Source: Buddleja alternifolia (taxonomy: Eukaryota > Streptophyta > Magnoliopsida > Lamiales > Scrophulariaceae). From it: a DNA stretch of 64,000 nt. Under the pieces are notes generated by a model, which saw only the letters and a program-made list of their open reading frames with translations, was not told where the DNA came from and did no database searches. Positions 25,306-35,131 of the stretch are shown one piece after another (position 1 is the first letter of the stretch; each line of letters starts with the position of its first letter). The position numbers were made by a program, and so were the translations under genes. Where the stretch lies: assembly GCA_019426215.1 (NCBI GenBank), contig CM033403.1, positions 35,908,754 through 35,972,753 on the forward strand, given 5' to 3'.

Positions 25306-25590
25306 GTCTAGAGGTGTAAATGAGCCGAGTCGAGTAGAACGAGATGTTATTCAAGTTTGTTTGAAAATACAATCGAGCTTTAAAGTTTATATTTGAGTTT
25401 GTTTGATTATTAATCGAGCCGAACTCGAATAGGTTGATTTTTTTTATATGTTTTTATTATTCTTTAATAATTGAGCCGAGTTTTAAAACTTATTAAATAC
25501 AAAAAATTATTCATGCTTAATTTGATAAGTTAATGAATTGAACTCAAATGAATTTTTAGCACTTGAGCTTAAGTCGAGTGTCAGACGGAT
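25306..25590 (+). repeat. CGAGCT-rich dispersed repeat, copy A
   Basis: The segment opens with 'ggtgtaaatgagccgag' and carries words such as 'atcgagctt', 'gagccgaactcgaat' and 'gagttttaaaacttatt', ending near 'aagtcgagtgtcag'. The same layout is seen at 27215-27400 plus 28435-28530, at 53440-53765 and at 54741-55055. Copies are about 290-340 bp long and 70-85 percent alike by eye. It ends about 150 bp before the Shg1-like ATG. Confidence 0.7.
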
Positions 25591-25743
25591 AGATGCAGAA
25601 TTTTCGATCCGGCATAGAATTCCCCGACATTTGCGCCTCTATATTACGACGCCGTTTTTCTAACCTATTTATTCACCCAAATCTAAACTCGATTGAACGA
25701 AACCAAAAATAAATTGCCAAATCCCCAAACAAGACCTAGCGAG

Positions 25744-28700
25744 ATGGGATCGCCTGTGATAAGCCCAGAGGACGTGCTTGAAACTCTCATGAACGACGGC
25801 ACAATCGACGCCATCCGATTGAAAATTATTAATCAGCTCAAAGCAAATGTGAGTTTTCAGTGCGTGTAATTTGGTGTGAATTTGTGCCTGTATGTATGTT
25901 TGTATGTATATCTTAATTGCGTACATCTTTTTGAAGTGAATTGTGTATGTTATTCTCTCCATGGATTATATTTGTGTGTGAATGGATTGAAATTTAAATG
26001 TTTCTTTTTTTGTTATGAATAAAGAAAATTGTGGTTTTAGCGCTTTTTACGATGCTTTGATCCAATGAGCTATCTTTCCGCGGTTAGGGGTGTAAACGAG
26101 CCGAGTTGAGTTGAGCGAGTTGTTAGTTCAAGCTTGTTTGAATTACAACAGGGGTTCGAAATTTGTGCCTGTATGTATGTATGTATGTAGTTCTTAATTG
26201 GGTACATATTTTTGAAGTGAATTGTGTATGTTATTCTCTCCATGGATTATATTTGTGTGTGAATGGATTGAAATTTAAATGTTTGTTTTTTTGTTATGAA
26301 TTAAGAAAATTGTGGTTTTAGCACTTTTTATGATGCTTTGATCCAATGAGCTATTTTTCCGTGGTTAGGCGTGTAAACGAGCCGAGTTGAGCAGAGCGAG
26401 TTGTTAGTTCAAGCTTGTTTGAATTACAATCGAGCTTCGAAATTTGTGCCTGTATGTATGTTTGTATGTAGTTCTTAATTGGGTACATCTTTTTGAAGTG
26501 AATTGTGTATGTTACTCTCTCCATGGATTATATTTGTGTGTGAATGGATTGAAATTTAAATGTTTCTTTTTTTGTTATGAATTAAGAAAATTGTGGTTTT
26601 AGCACTTTTTATGATGCTTTGATCCAATGAGCTATCTTTCCGTGGTTAGGGGTGTAAACAACCCGAGTTGAGCCAAACGAGTTGTTAGTTCAAACTTGTT
26701 TGAATTATAATCGAGTTTCGAAATTTGTGCCTGTATGTATGTTTGTATGTAGTTCTTAATTGGGTACATCTTTTTGGAGTGAATTGTGTATGTTATTCTC
26801 TCCGAGGATTATATTTGTGTGTGAATGGATTAATTTTATTTTATTTTTGTTATGAATAATTAAGAAATTGTGTTATTAGCACTTTTTATGATGCTTTGAT
26901 CCAATGAGCTATCTTTCCGTAGTTAGGGGTGTAAACGAGCCGAGTTGAGCCGAGCGAATTGTTAGTTCAAGCTTGTTTATATTACAATCGAGCTTGGAAA
27001 TTTGTGGCTGTATGTATGTTTGTGATGTAGTTTTTAATTGGGTACATCTTTTTGAAATGAATTGTGTTTGTTATTCTCTCCGTGTATTATATTTGTGTGT
27101 GAATGGATTGAAATTTAAATGTTTTTTTTTTTTGGTTATGAATTAAGAAAATTGTGTTTTTAGCACCTTTTATGATGCTTTGATCCAATGAGCTATCTTT
27201 CTGTGGACTTAGGGGTGTAAACGACACAACTTGTCTGAATTACAATCAAGCTTCAAGATATGTGTTTGAGCTTGTTTGATTGTTAATGGAGCCGAGCTTA
27301 AATGAGCTTTTAATTGAGTCGAACATGAGTCGAGCTCGAGTAATTTGACTTTTTTTACATGTTTTTATCAATCCTATTTTTAATTCCACCTAAAAACTCT
27401 CTTGGTTTCAGCTGGTTTCAGCTCAAGCCCTACCAAACAACCTTTGGTTCCACCTACCAAAGCTTCCTTTTGAAATTTGATTTGTCTCCATTATATCAAA
27501 CTCAAAAAACTCAAAGGAAGACACAATTCTTCTCGTTTCCTTCACTTTTCCCAGAACCTCAATCTAGCTCACATCCCCAAATCCAATGGTCAAAACCGAG
27601 ACATCTCCTTGATATCCATCCGTTGTGCTCCTATGAACCGTTGTGAAGATGTTCTCTTTGAACCTCCGCCACTACCCTATTCCTTTTGATCAACCAACTC
27701 CTGAATACTTTTATCTCGCGATTTGGATATAGGTTACGAACATGTTCACAACCCTGAACTTTCGTCTATCCTCCCCACAAGAATAACCACCTTGGTCAAG
27801 TAGTTTGGTTCGCGACACCCTCACCAAAAACTTTGAGTCAACCTGTCTCGCGACACCCTCATCAAAGTTTCCACCTTGATAACCAAGGACTAATTATCTT
27901 CCCACATATCTGCTCCCTGCCAGGATTCCTGAAGAAAATGTTCGGCGAGTTTATTTACGCATCCTGTGACTTTCGACGGATTTTATGTGTTGGTTATGTG
28001 ACTTGATTTCTTTTTGAAGTTCAGCTGGTTAAGATGGATTTTGCAAGTTTCATCTTGCCCCAGTTTTTTGCATCTTGAGATTTTTTCGCATGGCATTGCC
28101 TGACTCGGCTTCGCATCTTGTCCCTGCTCATCATTATATGCAGTGCCCAATTTGTGGCAACACGAGTCTGCTCCCTTGACCTCGGCTATACGAGCGGTTG
28201 ATACCGCTTTTGCAACTGCTCCCACTGGTTTCATGTCTAGATTCTGAATTTCAACTCACTCCAAATTCGGCTCCGACAAACCAGGACAAAAATGTTTAAA
28301 CTTTTATCTTGTTATTAGTATAGATGCTTTAATTTGAAGTAATTACGGTTGTCTGTGGTAATATCTTAGTGAGTATAGCCATGGAAAACATATATCTAGG
28401 ACCTTGATTGACTTGCGGGAAGACTCGAGGTAAGCTTGGTTTGATATGTTGATGAACCGAGCTCAAACGAGCTTTTAGAGATTGAGTTCGAGTCCAATGT
28501 CAAGTAGTTTGGTTCGTCTTTGAGGTCTATCAGTGATCGAACTGATCCTGTGACTTTCGACGGATTTTATGTGTTGGTTATGTGACTTGATTTCTTTTTG
28601 ACAGGATGACATAGCACAGATTCTGAATTTCAACTCACTCCAAATTCGAAACTGGTTATTAGTATAGATGCTTTAATTTGAAGTAATTACGGTTGTCTGT

Positions 28701-30705
28701 GGTAATGTATATTTGGAACTGGTATTGATGATTGATTCATTTTCCACATGCTGATAGTTCATTGAAAGGATTTGGATGCTTCCGTTTTGGTGCATTTAAT
28801 GCCTGAAACATGTCTAGCTTTTGTATGCATCAGTTCCTTGGTCCCTTTTTCTGTTACACTGTATTTATGCATTGGTTCGTCCTCCAAATGGTAGGGGATC
28901 ATTGGAAGGATGACGTTTCGATTTTATTTCCCGTTACAATTTTCTGCCTTTTGCCAAGCTCTCCAAATGGGAGGAAATTAATGCGAATATTCTTATGAGA
29001 GAAAGTATCTTAAATTACCTGACTCTTAAGTGGCGCACGTGCTGTCTATGTCCAGTTTGTATCTTCATCTTACTGAATGCATGAGAATTTCTACTGGCCA
29101 GAGAATACTTTTTCACTTGATTCTTGCTAGAAAAACAAAAAAAAAGGTCGAATACGCTCGTAGAATTTGAAGTAGTAGACAAACCTCAACAGATTCTTCC
29201 ATAAAGATTATAGACCATCCAAGGTCCTTCTTCCTGCCCCAGCTAAAAACGATTTCGTGTAATCTCAAGTGTAAATTTCTTTCATTGAGCAAGGAAAAGG
29301 TATTGCAGTTGATGAGGGTTTTATATACTCTTGTCATATTAGGTTTATGAGTAAAATGTACCGAATTACTGTACTTATAGCAGGATCTCCTAGGTTCTAT
29401 GTCATCCAGATTATTGGAGAAGAAAATCATCCTTCACTGTTCTTATGGAGGAAAGGATTGCTGAAATGTTTGAGGCATTAACATGTGCAAATAATTAGTC
29501 GAGGAAATTCGTATGGTAATATTGAAAAACAAACCACACATTTGGTTCCATAATTTGTGCATGATCTCGTCATTAAATCATCTTAATTTGAACCTTGATT
29601 CTTAACTGTTTACTCTTTCCTTTTCTGTACTTTTTTGTATTGTGTTTTGATGCTCGTGGTTGTACAGAAAGGTTGGTTCCCTGCATGAACATACAGACAA
29701 TTGGCTTACTTCAATGCTGAGTGGTAAAATAAAGATTATCAATAGAAGCAAAAAAACAACTATAGCTTGTATATTTTGCAGGAGGAGCTGAAGAGTAACA
29801 CAATTAAAATGGTGGAGCAGAGTAGGGTTCTGAATACTCCTGGTGCTGAGAAACAGACAAAGCGAGAGTTGTTCGATGCACTTAGACAAGAGCTTGAGTA
29901 AGTGATTTATTTTTGTAGGATTGTGATTCCATGACGGTTATGCTAGTATGAAGTGTCTATGAGGTGATTTTCATGAGATCATGCTATTTAATAAATTCGA
30001 ATTCAGCATATCCTGTCTGAGTCATGTGGATTTGACACCTTGCAATACCCAATTTTTAATTGGGAAAAATACATACAGACCCTCACTTATTGAGTAATTA
30101 CCAAAATTTCCCAACACTTATTGGAAATTACCAACACCCCCTCATGTTATGGATTTCTTACAATTAACCCCCCCCTTCCCCTTGTGGTTAACAATTCTTA
30201 CCCCTATAAACCTTACAAATAGACACCCTTGAGGAGGGGGGGTTGGTAATTTCCAATAAGTGATTGGAAGTTTTGGTAATTACTCAATATGTGAGGGGGT
30301 TTGTGTGTAATTGTCCCTTTTTTATTTATTTATTTTTCGAACCATCTGAAGCCGGAACACAATATTGAAGAGTTGATGTGGTTGGAAAATGTATGCAGAA
30401 CCCCTGTACTTGAGAAGGCTTCTAAATCAGTTTGGGAGTTGATTTTGGATCAAAACGGCCTGGGGAAGGAGATTAGTGACACCGTTGAGAAAGTCTTTTG
30501 TCAACTAAGTGGCCTCGAACCTCCATTATTTCCTTCGTTAAGCAGTGAAAAGGAAAATGAAGTAACTCCGTCCACTTCGTCCAAGAAAAGAAGTTTTAAT
30601 GACATGAGCAAAGAAGAAGTAGATAGAGTAGCACAAGAACCGGCCAATGGACCTGTTATGCCCGAGAGTATTACTTCAGTATTATCACCCAACTCAAGAA
30701 AATAG
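25744..30705 (+). CDS. Shg1/BOD1-like COMPASS-associated protein
   Basis: Three exons, 25744-25848, 29782-29897 and 30399-30705, join in phase (GT-AG; 105+116+307 nt) to give 175 residues. The N-terminal ~100 residues match the Shg1/BOD1 fold known from yeast COMPASS and human BOD1: DGTIDAIRLKIINQL, then a conserved ETPVLEKASKSVWELI region. The tail is Ser/Glu-rich and low in order. Homologues are small nuclear subunits of the Set1 H3K4 methyltransferase complex or chromosome bi-orientation factors. The ATG at 25744 begins the conserved region and nothing in frame precedes it. Intron 1 (3.9 kb) is unusually large and filled with tandem and dispersed repeats, and intron 2 holds a fold-back MITE. 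Confidence 0.85.
25881..27260 (+). repeat. five-copy 281-bp tandem array in intron 1
   Basis: The word 'tttgtgcctgtatgtatg' (tttgtggctg in the last copy) begins units at 25881, 26162, 26443, 26724 and 27001, spacings of 281, 281, 281 and 277. Each unit joins about 200 bp of intron sequence to about 80 bp of the start of the CGAGCT-rich dispersed repeat ('ggtgtaaacgagccgag...cgagttgttagttcaagc'). The fifth unit runs on into a longer copy of that repeat. Copies differ at a few positions only. Confidence 0.9.
27215..28720 (+). repeat. patchwork duplication inside intron 1
   Basis: Four blocks of 28498-28706 (tcaagtagtttggttcg; tcctgtgactttcgacgg...; gattctgaatttcaactc...; ttattagtatagatgcttt...) occur in the same order at 27795-28363. 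There they are separated by unrelated fill of about 150, 215 and 44 bases instead of about 25, 17 and 7. The CGAGCT-rich repeat is itself split, with its left half at 27215-27400 and its right part at 28435-28530. The fill resembles no gene that I recognise. Confidence 0.65.
30062..30317. mobile_element. fold-back MITE in intron 2 of the Shg1-like gene
   Basis: 'ccctcacttattgagtaatt' and following bases pair with 'aattactcaatatgtgaggg' and preceding bases, giving inverted arms of about 100 nt and a total of 256 bp. Its right arm ends about 80 bp before the last exon, so it also lies next to the splice acceptor. Confidence 0.8.
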
Positions 30706-31335
30706 AATGTGATGAACAAACTTTGTTCATCTAGCTACCTTGATTCTCTCGTTGCATCACGGGGCGCAAATTGGCGGAGTACTCTTGAAGTAAGAAATGT
30801 CATGACATGATTGTTTTCGAAAAGTGAGAACCCGGTTGTCTGACTTTCTATTTCTGTGTTGTGTTATATGTACATTATACTAGTAAGTTTTTTAGTGTTG
30901 AAATATTTGTTTTTTGCCTTTAAAAACTCGTAACATAGTGTTCTTGTGAGTTTGTATACCTATATTCTATATAATAATATTGCATTTTTTGCTTCAATTT
31001 TTGCCAAGTCCCTTGCGGCTATGTACGTAAAAGTTCGACCCATGAAACAAATCGGATTCTCTATTCCAAATCATATTTCATCTTTTATGTACTTATATGC
31101 ATCATATAAGTATATTTCATTAAGTACGATTTAGAATAAAGGATCCAATTTGCCCGTGAAAACCGATAATAGTGATTAAGAGGTTGATTGTTGAGAGCCT
31201 AATGAATTATTTAGGTAAGGTGGTTGAAGTTTCAATCATTATTCATTGGATGCGTGTACCCATAATTAGTAGGCATGAAATTCCATAGTGATTCCTTAAG
31301 TCAAATAATATATATTACAAAGTCTAAGATTATAA

Positions 31336-31407
31336 GTGGCTGTAGTTTAGTGGTAAGAATTCCACGTTGTGGCCGTGGAGACCTGGGCTCGAATCCCAGC
31401 AGCCACA
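31336..31407 (+). tRNA. tRNA-His (GUG), nuclear type
   Basis: 72 nt fold as a complete cloverleaf. Acceptor arms gtggctg and cagccac (followed by A) pair. The D-arm contains tttagtggta. The anticodon arm ccacgttGTGgccgtgg presents GTG, and the T-arm has ggttcga-type gggctcgaatccc. Box A and box B are intact, and no intron is present. It is not the plastid trnH, whose sequence is clearly different. A T-run downstream (about 31480-31492) is too far away to be a clear terminator. Confidence 0.95.
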
Positions 31408-31589
31408 AATTTGCGCTCTTTTTGGCATTCTTAAAATTTCCTCCTTTAAAATATTTTTATCAATTCTTCCATTTTTTAAAATTTTTTTTGTTTTATAGAT
31501 TGTTGGTTTTGGAGTTAATCTTATTTTGCTCTTCTTAAAAAGAGTTATTTATCATTAAAAAATTGAATCAAGAGACAATAATATTCAGT

Positions 31590-32110
31590 TAATTTATATT
31601 CTATTTGACCGATCAATAGAAATACTTCACCTTTGTCATTTATTCCATACATCACACTAGATAGATATCATATTCATGGAATAGGATGCACTTTCAAGAT
31701 GCCTTGGTGGTGAAATGGTAGACACGCGAGACTCAAAATCATCCCAATGAGCCGTCTATCGAATCGTTGCAATTGATGTTCGATCCCGAAGAGAAGGAAA
31801 AGATCTTAGAAAGGTGGGATTTTATGATCCAATGAAGAATCAAATTTATTTAAATGTTCCTGTTATTCTAGATTTCCTTGAAAAGGGTGCTCAATCCACA
31901 AAAAATGTTCAGAATCTTTTAAAGAAAAAGGAAAGAGCTGGATGTTGGGAAAGAGCAGATTGTCTTCCTTTCGAGGCATACTACTATTTACTCTTGCAAT
32001 CTCTATTTCAGTCGTGGCGCTTATTCGTGACTTTTCAGAATAGATGAATTGATTTCCGGTTCATTTCGCCATCCCAACTAGTGAATCAGTAAGATTCATT
32101 TATTCAATAA
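31590..32110 (+). other. chimeric plastid-derived insert (NUPT): trnL-CAA fragment joined to rps16 exon 2
   Basis: Bases 31701-31740 match the 5' half of chloroplast trnL-CAA (ggtgaaatggtagacacgcgagactcaaaatc), preceded by what looks like its normal upstream spacer. Directly after it, 31750-31930 translates as plastid ribosomal protein S16 exon 2 ([16 protein letters not shown], then [10 protein letters not shown], later FLEKGAQST). These genes are far apart in chloroplast genomes, so the insert is rearranged. The frame is lost at both ends, so it is a dead relic. The part after 31930 may be further organelle DNA that I could not place. Confidence 0.8.
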
Positions 32111-33500
32111 AATTTTTTGGATTCACGGGTTCGTTTAAACACACATATTATATTACAAATATATGAAACTTTTCTCCGTGAATATAAATCTGTTGACTTA
32201 GAAATAAACACATCCAAATAAAGTTTCGTGTAACTTTCTTAGCTCTTTAGTAAAGTTATTTATGACTCCTTTTAATCTTTTTATCCCTTTATTTTGTCAT
32301 CCACCAAAATTGACCTACCTCATTCTAGAAGGTAGCAAAATCGGAATTTTCTTACTCTCTACATATTTTGGGTAAATGGAAATTAATTTTATTTCATGTC
32401 AGCTAATATTTCTCTATCTTCATATGGTATATATACAAATCGAGATAGAGGATCCGAAGTGGTGAAAACAACTAATAATATTTGTACTTTAAGGCGACAT
32501 GCATAGTTGCTTAACGAAAAAAATTAGTTTATTCAATAATTAATTATGTTCTCTAAATAATTATTTAAATCACTTTGAATGATTTTAATATGCTGCTTTC
32601 TTACTTAGAACCCATTTCAATTTTTGGATCAACATGAAATTAAAGGTATATTAATATAAGTAGGCCTTGATGATCATGTCATAGGATACTTTTTTTTTTT
32701 CAAGAATAATATTAAATTCTTCCAAGGGGAAAATTTATCTACGGCTCCCAAATGGATAAGAAGATATATAGATAGAGAAGAAAAATAATGGGAAAATTGT
32801 TTGAGTGGAATTGTGTTTTTGAAATTTGAATTAATTTTGTGGCTGCTGATTGTAAAGTAGTACTCATATTATATGGTTTCTCATATATATATAGGTGTGC
32901 CTTTTAACATTAAATATGTTAGCCGCTTGAATCAAGTTGAACAACACATCATCCAAATTTGTATAAATTTTCAACGTATTTGATAAGTTATGTAGTTTAG
33001 TTACGTTTGATTGTTAATATAATCGAACTTGAACGAGTTTTGGTCAATCGAATGAAACATTAATCGATCATTTTACACCTATTTTTGTATTTTCAACTAT
33101 ATTAGTCGGACTCGAGCTGAATTTCAAAGTACAAAAAATCAACTTTGATGTTTTAAATCTAGCAAATTAGTTAAACGGTCAAACATGAACAGTTTGATTT
33201 GTTTTTTTTTATATTAGTTTGTCTTTAAACTTCCAAAAGAAATGATTGATTCTGTTAAAAAAATGGAGAAAAAGATATGTGGGAGACTTCAACATCAAGA
33301 ACATGATAAGACAATATTTTTCTAAATTATTTTAATTTTTTTTATTAAAACCTTATCCATATTCACAAGTTCAATATATTCTATTGGATTACTTAAAGTA
33401 AGTATAAATTGTGTGCTATCATTATCCACATCTTCCACCATTTCTTGCCAAATGTATGCTCTTGGAAGATTCCTTCAACCTTTAGAATTCTCCATTTTTT
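32110..33500. other. AT-rich intergenic DNA upstream of the bZIP gene
   Basis: No coding frame of interest was seen. A weak, decayed relative of the CGAGCT-rich repeat may lie at about 32960-33190 (aatcgaacttgaacgag, gactcgagctgaatttcaaa). The proximal 400 bp presumably hold the bZIP promoter. Confidence 0.4.
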
Positions 33501-33515
33501 GACAAAAAATTCCCT

Positions 33516-33523
33516 TATAAATA
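33516..33523 (+). promoter_or_regulatory. TATA box of the bZIP gene
   Basis: TATAAATA lies 369 bp upstream of the main ATG. Transcription from about 33550 would give a leader of about 340 nt containing the conserved uORF. Long leaders are normal for S1-group bZIP genes. Confidence 0.7.
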
Positions 33524-33712
33524 CTCCAAAACATAATGGATAACTCCCAAAACCCTTCACATTTTCTTCTACTCACATTTCAATAATTAAAGCCCTTTTG
33601 CATTTGCATTTATTTGATTCAAAACCAAAAAATTCTCATAATTTTTGTGAATCATAGCCATGATTTCCATGCAAAATATATTATTTTTCCTTTATATTTC
33701 TCATTCTTTGAT

Positions 33713-33802
33713 ATGAGTAGCTTCATTGTACTTCTATGTAGAATTAGGCTTGTTCAATCATTCTCAGTTGTTTTTCTATACTGGTTTTATGTTTTTTCAT
33801 GA
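33713..33802 (+). CDS. sucrose-control uORF (conserved peptide uORF of S1 bZIPs)
   Basis: A 29-codon frame starts at the ATG at 33713 and ends with TGA at 33800-33802. Its C-terminus reads VQSFSVVFLYWFYVFS, the conserved peptide of the Arabidopsis bZIP11 group (bZIP1/2/11/44/53). In those genes high sucrose makes the nascent peptide stall the ribosome at the stop codon and so represses the main frame. A longer reading to 33614 would need a TTG start and is not supported. It lies 90 bp upstream of the bZIP ATG and both are on one predicted leader. Function here is inferred from the near-perfect peptide match. Confidence 0.95.
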   Translation: MSSFIVLLCRIRLVQSFSVVFLYWFYVFS

Positions 33803-33891
33803 ACTCTTTTTCATACTCAAAAATATAAAAATAAAGTTCCCAATATTTCCCTCATAATAAGTACAAAACTCCCACAAAAATTTGAAAAAAA

Positions 33892-34362
33892 ATGTCATCA
33901 AAAAAGCTTAAAATTTCAACTTCTTCAGAAGATGATGAAAACAAGCATGCAATGATCATGGATGAAAGGAAGAGGAAGAGAATGATATCGAACCGCGAAT
34001 CGGCTAGACGTTCAAGGATGAAAAGGGAGCAACATGTTAAAGATTTGAATGATGAAATCACATATCTCACAACAAAATGTAGTGAACTGGCTCAGAAAAT
34101 TACCGAAATCGCGAAAAATTACGCGGCCATTGAATCAGAGAATAGAGTTCTGAGCATGCACGGAGAAGAGCTGAAAAAGAGGCTGGAATTAATGGAAGAA
34201 ATGTTACTTTCTTGCAATAATAATATTTACTATAGTAATATTGATAATGATTTAAGCTATGTTTCAATGGTAAATAGTGATGACTATTCAGGAATGACCA
34301 TTTTGGAAGATCCTTTGCTAAAACAATGGCTGCAGCCAACTTTTAAGTATCAAACCATTTGA
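33892..34362 (+). CDS. S1-group bZIP transcription factor (bZIP11/bZIP53-like)
   Basis: A single-exon frame of 156 residues. The basic region carries the N-x7-R signature (Asn34...Arg42 in NRESARRSR). The zipper continues with Leu52, Leu59, Leu66, Ile73, Ile80, Leu87 and Leu94 in perfect heptads, and the C-terminal 50 residues are acidic and Ser/Asn-rich. Small size, lack of introns and the upstream sucrose-control uORF place it in group S1, which binds ACGT elements as heterodimers with group C bZIPs and reprogrammes metabolism under low energy. Translation is expected to fall at high sucrose. Which S1 paralogue it is cannot be told by eye. Confidence 0.95.
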   Translation: MSSKKLKISTSSEDDENKHAMIMDERKRKRMISNRESARRSRMKREQHVKDLNDEITYLTTKCSELAQKITEIAKNYAAIESENRVLSMHGEELKKRLELMEEMLLSCNNNIYYSNIDNDLSYVSMVNSDDYSGMTILEDPLLKQWLQPTFKYQTI

Positions 34363-35131
34363 TGAGATTTACCAGTTTTGAAGAAGTTTGAAAAATAGTA
34401 TTTTGTTGACAATTCTGTATCTAATTGAACTTCACTGTATATAATGTAGTATTTTAGTGTTATTTTTTTTTCCTCTTTTTTTTTTTTTTTGGTAATTAAT
34501 TTTCCTTTTGTTTAAATTCAAAGATGTGTGTCCCTAGTAATATTGAAAATCTATGATCGATCATTTGTTTTAGTGAATGCAAGGTCAAGAACACCCTTTC
34601 AATGTGAAAAGGATAACTTGAAAATGGATGTCTCATTTGGCAGCTAAAGTGTAAGTAAATTTCAAGTTCTGTTATCCATGGCGGAGTTGTGGAGTCTGAT
34701 AAAAGAAAAGTACTGCAAAAGATACCCGATTCACGAATCCATTTTCAGATAAAAACGTAGAAGGGTATTTTCGTCATTTCACAATAGTCACTATAGCCCT
34801 ATGCTCTACCTATAAATAGATTTAGGACGCCACTTACAACGTGTAAAGAACGCCTCGATTTCGTTGACTACGACTATACATGTATTGAGATTGTTGATAA
34901 ATTCTATGAAAAAAGTAAAGTCATTAGGCCATGCTGAATTGCTAATAGTGAGCAGATAACTACATAACTTGTGCCCTCATAACATTATACAATTTCAATA
35001 CATTTTCTGCATTTGGTTATTAATTTGAATAGAAATTCAGCTCTTGACAAAGTGCAAAATCAAACACTAATCAGTAAAGGCAACTTTTGTTTCTCACATT
35101 ACCTAGAAATGTCAATATTCAGACAATTTCA
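34363..35131. other. intergenic DNA between bZIP and GRAS genes, sharing GRAS 3'-flank sequence
   Basis: 34680-34800 (ttgtggagtctgataaaag... gaagggtattttcgtcatttcacaatag) resembles the 3' flanks of the GRAS genes near 43630/43960 and 51427/51490. It marks the edge of the duplicated block. No gene was seen. Confidence 0.5.

Noticed and set aside
25881..27260. CRISPR-like periodicity
   Set aside because: Units are 281 bp and continuous, without spacers, and the genome is a plant's. This is an ordinary tandem array.
27359..27689. Two overlapping frames of 70-95 residues
   Set aside because: They lie inside an intron, in the patchwork fill, show no family motif and begin in repeat DNA.
31814..32047. 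77-residue frame with ribosomal S16-like sequence as a possible nuclear rps16 gene
   Set aside because: It is a plastid fragment lacking exon 1, a start and a transit peptide, and it runs into unrelated sequence.
33614..33802. A 62-residue reading of the bZIP uORF
   Set aside because: It needs a TTG start. The conserved peptide is fully contained in the ATG frame from 33713.
34178..34339. 79-residue minus-strand frame opposite the bZIP gene
   Set aside because: It is a shadow of the bZIP coding sequence with no independent support.
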